Source: Aldehydirespirator sp965220485 (GTDB taxonomy: Bacteria > Actinomycetota > Acidimicrobiia > Acidimicrobiales > Aldehydirespiratoraceae). From it: a stretch of 64,000 nt of DNA. Shown piece by piece: positions 16,376 through 24,945 of the stretch. The stretch's first letter is position 1. Each line of letters opens with the position of its first letter. The position numbers and the translations under genes are program-made. The notes below the pieces were generated by a model. The model was not told where the DNA came from. It worked only from the letters and a program-made list of their open reading frames with translations, and made no database searches. The stretch is from the NCBI GenBank assembly GCA_965220485.1, contig OZ244832.1:682001-746000 (forward strand). The letters run 5' to 3'.

Positions 16376-18164
16376 GGCGCTGGTGGGCGGGGTTCAGGTG
16401 ATGGCGGCTTTGTCCCAGGTGCGGGTGTCGGCTCCGATGGCGGTGAGGACTCGGGTTTGCAGGGGGGTCCGGCGGGTGGTGAGGGCGATGTTGTTGTCGT
16501 TGGCGGTGAGGTGGTGTCGGCGGATGCGGTTGAGCTCGCGCAGGGCCCGGGCGGCGCTGAGGTGCTGGTCGCCGAGGTCGGGGTCGCGGACGTCGGCTGT
16601 GGCGAGGGCTCGGCTGATGAGGGTCTCGATGACGGCGGCGTAGACGCAGACGGCGACGTGGCCGCGGGCTCGTTTCTTGGTCCAGTGCCGGATGGGCCGC
16701 AGGTGCAGGAAGTCTTTGAGGACCCGGAAGCGGGCTTCGACGCCTGCCAGTTGGCGGTAGGCGGCGACGACTTGGGCGGTGCTGGCCTGTGCCGGTGCGA
16801 GGCTGGTGGTCAGCACGTAGCGGCCGGCGAGGAGCTCCTCGTATGCGAGGGCGTCCTCGTTGTAGTGGTAGAGGAACCGGCCCGGTCCGATCTCGACGTC
16901 GAAGAGTCGCCCGGCGCCGCCGGCTCCGAGGATGCGCTGAGCGGCTCGGCCTATTTTGGCGGGGTCTTTGAGCCGGCCGGCGCGGACGCGGCGCTCCAGG
17001 GCCAACAGTTCGGTCTCGGCGGCGGCGGCGACGCTCTCGGCGCTGCGGGCGTCGTCACGCCGGGCTCGGGCGTCGGATTCGACCACAACGGCGCGTGCGC
17101 CGTCGGCGAGGGCGGCCTCCGCGGCGCGGCAGCGGTGCTGGGGGATCTCGACCCAGGCGGTGTCTTCGTCGATGACCTCGAGGGCTTCGCCGCTGATGTG
17201 GTCGCGGCGCAGCCGGGCAGCCAGCACATGATCGAACCCGGCGCGGGCGACTGCTTCGACGTTGGCTGTTGAGACCAGGCCCCGGTCAGCGACCACGCAG
17301 ATCCGGCCCACCGCGAACCGCTCGGCGAGATCGCCCAGAACGGCCGGCAGCGTGGAGGCGTCGTTGGTGTTGCCGGCGAACACGTGATGGGCGATGGGGA
17401 GCCCGTCTGAGGTGCACAGCAGGCCGATCACGATCTGGGGCCGGTCTCCGCGGTGGTCCCGCGAGTATCCGAACGCCCGCGACGCGAACCGCTCAGAGCG
17501 CCGGGCCGATTCCTCGAAGTAGGTGGAGGCCACATCATAGCACACCAGCCGCAGATCCAGATTCGACAGGTCGCACAGCCGCGCATACAGGTGCGCCTCG
17601 GTCGCCTCTTTGGCGTCGGCGACGGCATCAACAGCCCGGTAGTACTGGCCCAGCGACGGAGCCGACCACCACTCGGGCATGACCACATCGCAAGCGGCCC
17701 ACTCGCCAAGGCGCCGTTTCGAGCACGGCGCCACCAGCCGGTTGGCCACCATCGCGAACACAGCGTGCTCCAAAGCCCCCGCCCCGCGCTCGGTGCCGAG
17801 TCGCGCGAACCACCCGTCGAGGCCCAACCGCGGCCACCGCGGCCACCGCCCCCACCGCAGGCGCCCCCTCAGCGGCCAACGCGCCGACATCGACCCGCTC
17901 ACGGCGCAGATGAGCCTCCAACGCGGCCACGATGCGCTCCAGCTGCCCCGACTCGCGCAAAGCGGTCACCTCACCGAGGCGCACCAGGGTCCTGTGACCC
18001 ACCTTCGAGCCGTCGCGAACAGACTCCACCAAAGACAAGTACTCATACACCTTGTCGCCCCTGCGACGCCGGGTCGTCTTCACGAATACATCAGCAACAA
18101 TAACACCAAACCCGCGCCCCGTCAAGCATCTCTCGCCCCTACATATCCCCGCCCAAACGCCGCC
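16376..18164 (-). mobile_element. IS1634-like insertion sequence (IS4 superfamily)
   Basis: About 1.79 kb with one minus-strand transposase. Candidate terminal inverted repeats are GGCGCTGGTGGGCGGGGTT (16376-16394) and the reverse complement of ATCCCCGCCCAAACGCCGCC (18145-18164), about 15 of 19 matching. No clear target duplication was found, so the boundaries are approximate. It interrupts the 3' end of the glycosidase gene. Confidence 0.7.
16394..18083 (-). pseudogene. IS1634-family DDE transposase, frameshifted
   Basis: The N-terminal part reads KTTRRRRGDKVYEYLSLVES from about 18083. The frame must shift at about 17822-17825 (one G too many in TTGGG) to join LGLDGWFARLGTERGAGALE and the catalytic domain. 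That domain shows DVASTYFEE, VVADRGLVSTANVEAVARAG and HIRPI-like RVLKDFLHLRPIRHWTK with the YxxxxxxE-type ending ETLISRA, as in IS1634 transposases. Combined length is about 560 residues, normal for the family. The break may be a true mutation or a sequencing indel in the GC repeat GCGGTGGCC. If real, the element cannot move on its own. Confidence 0.75.
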
Positions 18165-18330
18165 TCACAACACAAAACCCCACATCAGCGGCTACCCCCT
18201 GACACCAGACCACCGCCAACCCGACAAACTCGGGACAGAATCACCCGAAGAGCCCCATTGGCACTTGGCGTCGCGCGCCGGCTTGCCGGTATTGCACCGC
18301 GTCTGGGAGGCCGATGCCCCCTCCACGGCT

Positions 18331-18597
18331 TCAGCCGAAGAGATCGGTGTGCGTCCCGGTCCTGACCAGAACCAAGGCGTCGTCGCGGTAGCCCCAGATC
18401 AGCAGCCAGTCCGGCTCGATGTGGCATTCCCAGTACGGTGACCACTGCCCGGACAGGCGGTGGGGCTGGTTTCGGGAGGGCAGGGATCGGCCTGACACGA
18501 CCACTTCGACGACGGCCCACAGCTTGTCCAGATCCTTGCGGCGCTTTCTGGCACGCCTGAGATCCTTCTCGAAACGAGTGGTCGCGAGCAGGCGCAC
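18331..18597 (-). CDS. yafQ: YafQ/RelE-family mRNA interferase toxin
   Basis: The 88-residue product starts MRLLATTRFEKDLRRARKRR and has the family core DLDKLWAVVEVV, LSGQWSPYWECHIEPDWLLI and the ending LVRTGTHTDLFG. The conserved H-x-D/E-W and His-Asp-Leu-Phe C-terminal pattern matches YafQ, a ribosome-dependent mRNA endonuclease. The upstream antitoxin gene ends 3 bp before its start, so they form one operon. It lies between the insertion sequence and dapA, a typical accessory position. Confidence 0.9.
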   Translation of the reverse strand: MRLLATTRFEKDLRRARKRRKDLDKLWAVVEVVVSGRSLPSRNQPHRLSGQWSPYWECHIEPDWLLIWGYRDDALVLVRTGTHTDLFG

Positions 18598-18600
18598 CGG

Positions 18601-18858
18601 TCACCGCGACTTGGCTTTGAGATCCTCCAGGGTGGAGTACTCGACGAGGCCTGCTCCCGATTGGGCCTGGCGCAGCGCCTCGGTGGTGTCGGCGTTGGGG
18701 ATCTTCACCTCAAAGGGTAGTCCCCGGTGCATGGTCACCTGCTTGTAGAACAGGGTGATGGCCTCGGTTGCCGACAGTCCCAACTCGTGAAGCAGGGACT
18801 CCGCTTGGTATTTGAGTTCCGGTTCGACCCGGGCTCGGATCATCTCAGTCTTGGCCAT
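18601..18858 (-). CDS. dinJ: DinJ/RelB-family antitoxin
   Basis: The start is placed at ATG 18858 because GGGAGGAGG lies just upstream; the open frame runs on to 18906 through the operator. The 85-residue product begins MAKTEMIRARVEPELKYQAE, the ribbon-helix-helix N-terminus of DinJ/RelB proteins, followed by LGLSATEAITLFYKQVTMH. The C-terminal part (ALRQAQSG and STLEDLKAK) is the toxin-wrapping region. It should neutralise the YafQ toxin and repress its own promoter through the palindrome upstream. Confidence 0.9.
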   Translation of the reverse strand: MAKTEMIRARVEPELKYQAESLLHELGLSATEAITLFYKQVTMHRGLPFEVKIPNADTTEALRQAQSGAGLVEYSTLEDLKAKSR

Positions 18859-18884
18859 GGCGGAACCTCCTCCCGATAGCATAG

Positions 18885-18906
18885 TTGTTCCCCGAACGGG
18901 GAACAA
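18885..18906 (-). promoter_or_regulatory. 22-bp palindromic operator of the dinJ-yafQ operon
   Basis: TTGTTCCCCG-AA-CGGGGAACAA is a perfect 10-bp inverted repeat, 26 bp upstream of the antitoxin start. This is the expected place and form for autoregulation by a DinJ/RelB ribbon-helix-helix antitoxin. Confidence 0.75.
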
Positions 18907-19045
18907 GCTGACAGGCCAGCGCTCTCACTTGACCGCGTCCGGCATCCGCAGCGCGCCCTCTGCACAGTGCGCAGGCGCGGTCCGGCTGCGTGACAACGAC
19001 AGACGGATGGTCTCCTGCTCCGCAGACCGTCTAAAGTTGTAGGCC

Positions 19046-20002
19046 ATGGCACGGTTCGGACGTGTGCTCACGGCGATGGTTACGCCCTTCACCGAGGACG
19101 GGGTGCTCGACCTGCGCGGCGCGGCTCGCCTCGCCCGGTGGCTCGTGGCCAACGGCAACGAGGGTCTGGTGGTGGCCGGGACTACGGGGGAGAGCCCGAC
19201 TCTCACCCACCGGGAGCAGGCCGAACTGGTGGCCGCGGTCGTGGCCGCGGTCGACGTGCCGGTTGTGGCCGGGGCCGGGAGCAACGACACCCGCGCCGCC
19301 ATCGACCTCACCGAACGCTGCACGGAGGCCGGTGCCGCCGGGATCCTGCACGTGGCCGGCTACTACAACCGCCCGTCGCAGGCCGGGCTCGACGCGCACT
19401 TCCGCCATTGCGCGGACGCGACGGACCTTCCGGTGATCATCTACGACATACCCGGGCGCACCGGCCGCAAGGTCGCCACCGAGACCCTGGTCCGCCTGGC
19501 CCGCGAGGTGCCCAACATCGTCGGGCTCAAGGACGCCTCCGGGCGCCCGGACGAGACCGCCCGCCTCCTGGAGATGGCACCGGACGGCTTCGAGGTCTAC
19601 TCCGGCGATGATTCGCTCACCCTGCCGCTGCTGTCGATCGGAGCGGTGGGCACCATCGGCGTCGCCACGCACTGGGCGGGCCTCCAGGTGGCGGCCATGT
19701 TCGACGCCTTCGAGAGCGGTCGAGTGGCCGAGGCGGTCGCCATCAACCGCAGCCTGCTCGACTCCTACGACTTCGAGACCGGCGACGCCGCACCCAACCC
19801 GGTGCCCACCAAGTGCATGATGCGCGTGCTGGGACTGCCCGCGGGGCCCTGCCGCCTCCCCATGGGACCGGAGCCGTCCGGACTCGAGGACCGAGCCAGG
19901 GAAGTCCTCGCCGCGCTGCGAGGCTCCGAACTGGGATCCGGCGAGCTGGCGGACACCGCTGCTGGAGTGCCCGCGGCGCTGGCGCCAGTCGGTACGGGCT
20001 GA
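19046..20002 (+). CDS. dapA: 4-hydroxy-tetrahydrodipicolinate synthase
   Basis: The 318-residue TIM-barrel enzyme begins MARFGRVLTAMVTPFTEDG. It shows the family motifs GTTGESPTLTHREQAEL, YYNRPSQAGL, the Tyr of VIIYDIPGRTG and the Schiff-base Lys in NIVGLKDASGRPDE. It condenses pyruvate with aspartate semialdehyde, the first committed step to lysine and diaminopimelate. It is followed 9 bp later by RNase J, a common actinobacterial pair. The C-terminus is slightly longer than average with a Gly/Ala-rich tail. Confidence 0.97.
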   Translation: MARFGRVLTAMVTPFTEDGVLDLRGAARLARWLVANGNEGLVVAGTTGESPTLTHREQAELVAAVVAAVDVPVVAGAGSNDTRAAIDLTERCTEAGAAGILHVAGYYNRPSQAGLDAHFRHCADATDLPVIIYDIPGRTGRKVATETLVRLAREVPNIVGLKDASGRPDETARLLEMAPDGFEVYSGDDSLTLPLLSIGAVGTIGVATHWAGLQVAAMFDAFESGRVAEAVAINRSLLDSYDFETGDAAPNPVPTKCMMRVLGLPAGPCRLPMGPEPSGLEDRAREVLAALRGSELGSGELADTAAGVPAALAPVGTG

Positions 20003-20011
20003 CCACCTGCC

Positions 20012-21670
20012 GTGGCCGCGCCGGTTGCCGTCACCTTCCTGGGCGGCCTGGGTGAGATAGGACGCAACTGCGCAGTCATCGAGACAGCCGGCCGCAGGGT
20101 GCTGCTCGACTGCGGCCGCATGTTCGCAGGCGACGACCTTCCCGGCGTCGACTCCGTGCTGCCCGACTTCGGGTGGCTGCTGGACAGCGGGGGAGTGGAA
20201 GCGTGCATCGCCACCCACGCCCACGAGGATCACATCGGTGCTCTGCCGTATTTGTTGGAGCACGTGTCGTTCCCGGTCTACGGCTCGGCGTTCACGCTCG
20301 GGTTGGTGCGGCACAAACTGGCCGAGGCGGGCCTGCTCGACCGGGCCGATTTGCGTGAGGTTCGTGACGGGGACAGTTTCAGCGCGGGACCCTTCCAATG
20401 CGAGGCGATGCCCGTCACGCACTCGGTGCCGGGCGGCCTCATCACAGCCTTCTCCACACCGCAGGGCGTGATCCTGCACTCCAGCGACTTCAAACTCGAC
20501 CTCACGCCCGTGGATGGGCGGCGCACCGCTCTGTCTCGAATGGGGGCGCTCGCTGACGATCCTGGAGTGCGGCTGCTGCTGGCCGACTCGACCAACGCGG
20601 ACGCGCCCGGATCGTCCCGCTCGGAGAGGGACGTGGGCGCAGTCCTGCACGATGTGATCGCCCGCGAGGAGGGTCGCCGGGTGATCGTCGGGGCATTCGC
20701 CAGCCACATCCACCGAATCCAGCAGGTGATGGACGCAGCGTCGGCCGCCGGCCGGATTGTGGCGACGCTGGGGCTGTCCATGCAGCGCAACGTGGGGCTG
20801 GCACGCGAGTTGGGCCTGCTGCGGGTTCCCGATCACGTGCTGCGTGACATCAGCGACATCGAGGGGCTCGATCCCGCACGGGTGTTGGTGGTGTGCACCG
20901 GCTCTCAGGGGGAGCCCCGCGCCGCGCTGACCCAGATGGCGGAGGGGACCAGCAAGTGGGTGGAGGTCGGCACCGAAGACACGGTGATCTTCAGCTCGCA
21001 CCCGATCCCAGGAAACGAGGCTGCGATCGGGGTGCTGCGCAACGGACTGGCCCGGCGGGGTGCACGAGTGCTTCACACCGGCAATCTGGACGTGCACACG
21101 TCCGGCCACGGCAAGCAGCAGGAACTCAAGGTTCTGCACTCGGTGGCCTCGCCGGAGTGGTTCGTCCCGGTGCACGGTGAGTACGAGCATCTGGTGGCCC
21201 ACGCCCGGCTGGCCGGTGAGATGGGCATGGCCGCAGAGCGGGTGGTGCTGTGCTGCGACGGCGACAGGGTCGAGCTCACCGACGAGGGTCTGCGGACGGC
21301 CGGATCGGTCGGTGGCAACCACATCTATGTGGACGGGACGGTCGGGGACTTGGGGTTGACGGTGCTCGACGAGCGGCGCAAGCTGGGTGCAGACGGGTTT
21401 GTTGCCGTCGTGGTGAGTCTCGACACCGATCGCGGGTCGATGGTGTCGGGTCCCGAGGTCGTGTCGAAGGGATGGGTTGAGCAGCCCGCGCTGACGGGTC
21501 ACGAGGCGGCTGTTGCCGACGCCGTTGAGATGAAAGTACGGACCGCACTGGCCGACGGTGAGAGGGACCTCGAGGCCCTGCAGGATCTGGTGCTGCGCAC
21601 GGCTCGGCGCACTTCCCGGGACCGCACCCGCCGCCGGCCCGTGATCGTGCCCGTGGTGAGCGAGGCCTAG
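20012..21670 (+). CDS. rnj: Ribonuclease J
   Basis: The 552-residue product, from GTG 20012, is a metallo-beta-lactamase/beta-CASP nuclease. The zinc-binding motif is THAHEDHIGALPYL (HxHxDH). FLGGLGEIGRNC near the start, LLLADSTNADAPGSSRSERD in the middle, HTSGHGKQQELK and PVHGEYEHL further on are all RNase J signatures. It acts as a 5'-3' exonuclease and endonuclease in mRNA decay and rRNA maturation, and works alongside PNPase in this window. It lies directly after dapA. The full family length is present, including the C-terminal domain. Confidence 0.97.
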   Translation: MAAPVAVTFLGGLGEIGRNCAVIETAGRRVLLDCGRMFAGDDLPGVDSVLPDFGWLLDSGGVEACIATHAHEDHIGALPYLLEHVSFPVYGSAFTLGLVRHKLAEAGLLDRADLREVRDGDSFSAGPFQCEAMPVTHSVPGGLITAFSTPQGVILHSSDFKLDLTPVDGRRTALSRMGALADDPGVRLLLADSTNADAPGSSRSERDVGAVLHDVIAREEGRRVIVGAFASHIHRIQQVMDAASAAGRIVATLGLSMQRNVGLARELGLLRVPDHVLRDISDIEGLDPARVLVVCTGSQGEPRAALTQMAEGTSKWVEVGTEDTVIFSSHPIPGNEAAIGVLRNGLARRGARVLHTGNLDVHTSGHGKQQELKVLHSVASPEWFVPVHGEYEHLVAHARLAGEMGMAAERVVLCCDGDRVELTDEGLRTAGSVGGNHIYVDGTVGDLGLTVLDERRKLGADGFVAVVVSLDTDRGSMVSGPEVVSKGWVEQPALTGHEAAVADAVEMKVRTALADGERDLEALQDLVLRTARRTSRDRTRRRPVIVPVVSEA

Positions 21671-21729
21671 GCCGACTGCCCTGGCCGCTGTCGTCGTGGG
21701 CCCGTTGTCTCTTCGCTAGGGTAAGTCAA

Positions 21730-22983
21730 GTGAAAGCGCGTCTCCTGGCTCAACCATTTGCTGATGGAACGAACCTCAGGGACTTCTTGTCCTACATTTC
21801 TGAGAATGAGTCCTTCATGCGCTTACGCGTTGTTGTAGCTTGGGCGAAGAGGAGCGGCCTGCAGCGCGCTGAATCAGACCTCCGAACAATCAGCACTCGT
21901 GGTGGCTGTCTCGAACTGGTTGTGGGCATCAGTGAGGGTGGAGCGACGCGTCAAGGCTTGGAAATCGCCCGGGACATTTTTGATTCCGTCTACATAGCCC
22001 ATGATCGAAGTGGGAGAACGTTCCACCCGAAACTCTACCTCGCAGACGGAGTAGGACAAGCCGTAGTGATGATCGGTTCGAACAACCTTACAGCAGGTGG
22101 CATGTATTTCAACTACGAAGTTGGCTCCATTCTTGAGTTAGATCTCGATGATGATGATGACCGGAAGTATTTTGAGGCAGTCGAGAGTCTGATTGGACGG
22201 GTCATGGCCGACAGGGATATCTGCGTTAAACTGACGGACGGCGTTCTTGCAGAATTACTCTCAAACGCTCGATACGACATAAGGGATGAGGACACGAGTC
22301 GGAGGTCTCAATTCGCAGGAGCGCCCGAGGACCTTGATGGAGATGTGGATATTGAAGACGCGTACGCGGGCTTTCGGGGGACGGTTTCGATCTTTGGCAA
22401 GAGCCAAGTTGTGAAGAAGCCGACTGTTTCAATCCTGAGTGGGAAATCGTACAGATCTTCTCAAGGTTCCCATGGATCTAGAAGGCACGTGGACCGCGTT
22501 CATGCTAGTAGCGCTGTAGTCGGTGAGTACAGTGCAGTAACGGAGCTTCGCTGGTACAAGAAGATGAGCAACTCCGATGCCCAGCAAAGGCGTACGCCGA
22601 ATACTCAGGTGACAGGTAATCTCAAGCTCACTGAGGCACGTCTGCCTGTCAACCATAGGACTTTCTTTCGGTATGTCTTCTTTGGTGATTGCAACTGGGC
22701 TGGCAAGGAGGTGAATAGAGGAATCAAAGAAGAAGCGGTTGTTCCGTTTCATGTTACGGCCGATGGTGGCCCATTGGGTACGTATTCGTTGAAGATCGAT
22801 CACGCCGAGTATCGTGTGGCATCACAAGGTAACGTTCCGACGTGGCTTCATTGGGGAAATGATCTAAGCCAATACTTGAGAGACAACGGTCATGTTGATG
22901 ACTACGTTACGCTTGAGCGGAGAGAAGATGGTGAGTACACACTCACCATCTCTGAGGAACCGATTGGAGATTTTCTTGGCTAA
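21730..22983 (+). CDS. PLD-family restriction endonuclease (NgoFVII/BfiI-like)
   Basis: The 417-residue product from GTG 21730 has a single HKD-type nuclease motif: FHPKLYLAD (H-x-K) followed by VMIGSNNLTAGG near residue 115. The N-terminal part (SYISENESFMRLRVVVAWAK, and LELVVGISEGG) fits the phospholipase D fold of restriction enzymes such as NgoFVII and BfiI. The C-terminal third (FRYVFFGDCNWAGKEVNRG) may be a DNA-recognition domain. It converges on a DNA methyltransferase with stop codons overlapping, forming a restriction-modification pair. GC content is clearly lower than in flanking rnj and ftsK, a sign of transfer. Cut site and cofactor need are unknown; PLD-type nucleases do not need metal. 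Confidence 0.82.
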   Translation: MKARLLAQPFADGTNLRDFLSYISENESFMRLRVVVAWAKRSGLQRAESDLRTISTRGGCLELVVGISEGGATRQGLEIARDIFDSVYIAHDRSGRTFHPKLYLADGVGQAVVMIGSNNLTAGGMYFNYEVGSILELDLDDDDDRKYFEAVESLIGRVMADRDICVKLTDGVLAELLSNARYDIRDEDTSRRSQFAGAPEDLDGDVDIEDAYAGFRGTVSIFGKSQVVKKPTVSILSGKSYRSSQGSHGSRRHVDRVHASSAVVGEYSAVTELRWYKKMSNSDAQQRRTPNTQVTGNLKLTEARLPVNHRTFFRYVFFGDCNWAGKEVNRGIKEEAVVPFHVTADGGPLGTYSLKIDHAEYRVASQGNVPTWLHWGNDLSQYLRDNGHVDDYVTLERREDGEYTLTISEEPIGDFLG

Positions 22984-24623
22984 TGGTCGTGCGATGCTGG
23001 TGTTCCATTACGAGCGAGTCTACGGCTTAGGAGGCGAATCCTGGCGTCCTCAAGGTACTCGAATAGTTCGGGACGCAGACCGATATCAGCCTTCACAAGG
23101 AAGGCATTTGTCTCAGCTAGCAAACTGCCGCATGCATCAGCGTTTCGGAGGCGCGCTATACGGTCGAGTCGTTCGAGTTCTTCTCCGAAGCCTGGCAAGA
23201 GTGGCATTGAGAGACGAGAGATCTCCGATGGCACCAACTCCAAGACACCTCCGCCGAAGCTGCGGCCTTCGATCTCGGCAGAAAGGAGCGTTAGGGAGTT
23301 GTGGAAGGCAGCCGCGAAGTCCTCTGGAGTTAGAGCTTGTCGAAGAAGCCGACCGCGATAGATGGTATCAGTAGTAACGATATCTGCTGCATTCACAATG
23401 ACTCGCGGATACCAGTGTGAGCGCTTCGACATGAGGAGTGGCGCAGATCGGATATGCGGTACTCGGAACCAAGGCTCTCGGATGCGCGTCTTGTAGCGAG
23501 TGTGCAGGCCTGCTCGCTCGCCAGATTCTAGGTACAGGCTCGCCCCAATCCGTTCGAGTGGGTTCGGGCGCTCGGGTGAAAAATCAAGTAGCGCACAGAC
23601 AGTCCCCGACGCTCGCAGTGCTTCATGCTCTCCCGTGGAGTAGACAAGTCCTTGAGCGTAACGAATGCGCGGCAATAGATCTCTAGCCCAAGATTCAAGG
23701 TCGAAGGCGTCAATTGTATGCTGGCCAACCGAAAAGAACGAGTTCGCTCCAGTGACTGCTGCAACATCGAATTTGGCGATTTCGATCAATGGCAGGACTT
23801 GCGACAATTCTTGTGCCTCTCGCAATGCTTCGAGTTCGCGAGGTGCCAACAAGTAGCGAGTCCAAGTTCTAGCATGAGGATCTACCGTGTGACTCCACTG
23901 GCGTCTGTCCTGGCCGAGATCACATATTGAAATGCGTCCGGATCCATCTCCTTGGCTGCATCGGCGGCCACTCATCACGACGGTTTCTTGAAGAACGTCA
24001 GGGAATGCACCCGGTGTGAACATATCGAAAGCGATGTCGTCGCAATTCACAATTAGCCAGTCTCGAACACAATTCGCTGAGGTGCCGGTAAAACACTCAG
24101 CAGGTACAACAAATGCGAATGAGCCATCGATCTTGAGAGAGGACAAAGCGCCCAGCAGTACGGGTATCCACAGGTTTGAAACTCGATGTTCGGGGAGTCC
24201 AAGCTCAGAATTGATTCGCGCAGCGTGTTGTTTAGACTCCTTCGTGAGGAATTGAAATCTTACAAATGGGGGATTGCCAAGTGCAATATCGTATGCGATC
24301 TGATTAGACAGCCGCCAGCGAAGGAAGTCTTCGTGGATGACATCGACCTCAAGTGCCAGATTCTCGGCGGCATCTCGGCAGACGGCGGCTTCGGATTCCA
24401 TTATTTCTATGGCGGTGATCCGATTCGATCCTGCAGTGAGTTGTGACCTCGCGAGCCCCCTGACGAATGCACCATCTCCAGCTGTGGGTTCAAGAATTCG
24501 CATCGTTTCAAAGGGTCTTGGACACAGGGCCTGCACTCGCTCGATGGCAAGGTTTACAAGGGCGGCTGGCGTGTAGAAGCCGCCGCGGAGCTTCGCTTTA
24601 TTGACCTCATCTCGTGTCTTCAT
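22980..24623 (-). CDS. N6-adenine DNA methyltransferase (modification enzyme)
   Basis: The 547-residue product starts MKTRDEVNKAKLRGGFYTPA, the usual opening of gamma-type N6-adenine methyltransferases. The SAM-binding motif I is ILEPTAGDGAFVRGL (about residue 43). The catalytic motif IV is LGNPPFVRF (about residue 115). The region after about residue 250 has no clear motif and probably holds the target-recognition domain. It converges with the PLD nuclease gene and their stops overlap (22980-22982 and 22981-22983). Together they look like a complete two-gene restriction-modification system in the rnj-ftsK gap. Base composition matches the nuclease, not the neighbours. Confidence 0.9.
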   Translation of the reverse strand: MKTRDEVNKAKLRGGFYTPAALVNLAIERVQALCPRPFETMRILEPTAGDGAFVRGLARSQLTAGSNRITAIEIMESEAAVCRDAAENLALEVDVIHEDFLRWRLSNQIAYDIALGNPPFVRFQFLTKESKQHAARINSELGLPEHRVSNLWIPVLLGALSSLKIDGSFAFVVPAECFTGTSANCVRDWLIVNCDDIAFDMFTPGAFPDVLQETVVMSGRRCSQGDGSGRISICDLGQDRRQWSHTVDPHARTWTRYLLAPRELEALREAQELSQVLPLIEIAKFDVAAVTGANSFFSVGQHTIDAFDLESWARDLLPRIRYAQGLVYSTGEHEALRASGTVCALLDFSPERPNPLERIGASLYLESGERAGLHTRYKTRIREPWFRVPHIRSAPLLMSKRSHWYPRVIVNAADIVTTDTIYRGRLLRQALTPEDFAAAFHNSLTLLSAEIEGRSFGGGVLELVPSEISRLSMPLLPGFGEELERLDRIARLRNADACGSLLAETNAFLVKADIGLRPELFEYLEDARIRLLSRRLARNGTPASHDH

Positions 24624-24945
24624 TGGCGTGTGCTCTCTGGTTCAGGCGACCTGGCAGGACTGAGTGGGTGACAGACGTTCAGAGCTCATTAGAATCGGTC
24701 TCGGCCACTGGATGGAATCGCTGGGACACAGGTGGCGCTCCGGTCCTGGTGGAGGCTGTACCGATCTGCAATGGCTCGGACTCAGTGGTTCTTCACCCGC
24801 CTTCAAGTAGCAAAACACGTGTTCGCTCACGGAAGTGAACGCTAGCTGACGGGTGTGACGCGCACGGCGATGCTGTCGTGAATCGTCGCCGGCGGCGCCG
24901 GTGGGTTCACGGGGCTGTCGGGCGTCACTGGTAGCGTCACATTTC
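24624..24945. other. Divergent spacer between the methyltransferase and ftsK
   Basis: This roughly 320-bp stretch holds the promoter regions for the methyltransferase (minus) and ftsK (plus). An imperfect palindrome, GTTCGCTCACGGAAGTGAAC, is near 24823-24842; its function is unknown. No convincing ORF or RNA gene was seen. Confidence 0.45.

Noticed and set aside
19031..21502. 823-codon minus-strand ORF across dapA and rnj
   Set aside because: It is antisense to two clearly conserved genes, with no family motifs; long antisense ORFs are expected in high-GC DNA.
24823..24842. Imperfect palindrome upstream of ftsK as a controller-protein box for the restriction system
   Set aside because: No controller-protein gene is present and the match is only partial.
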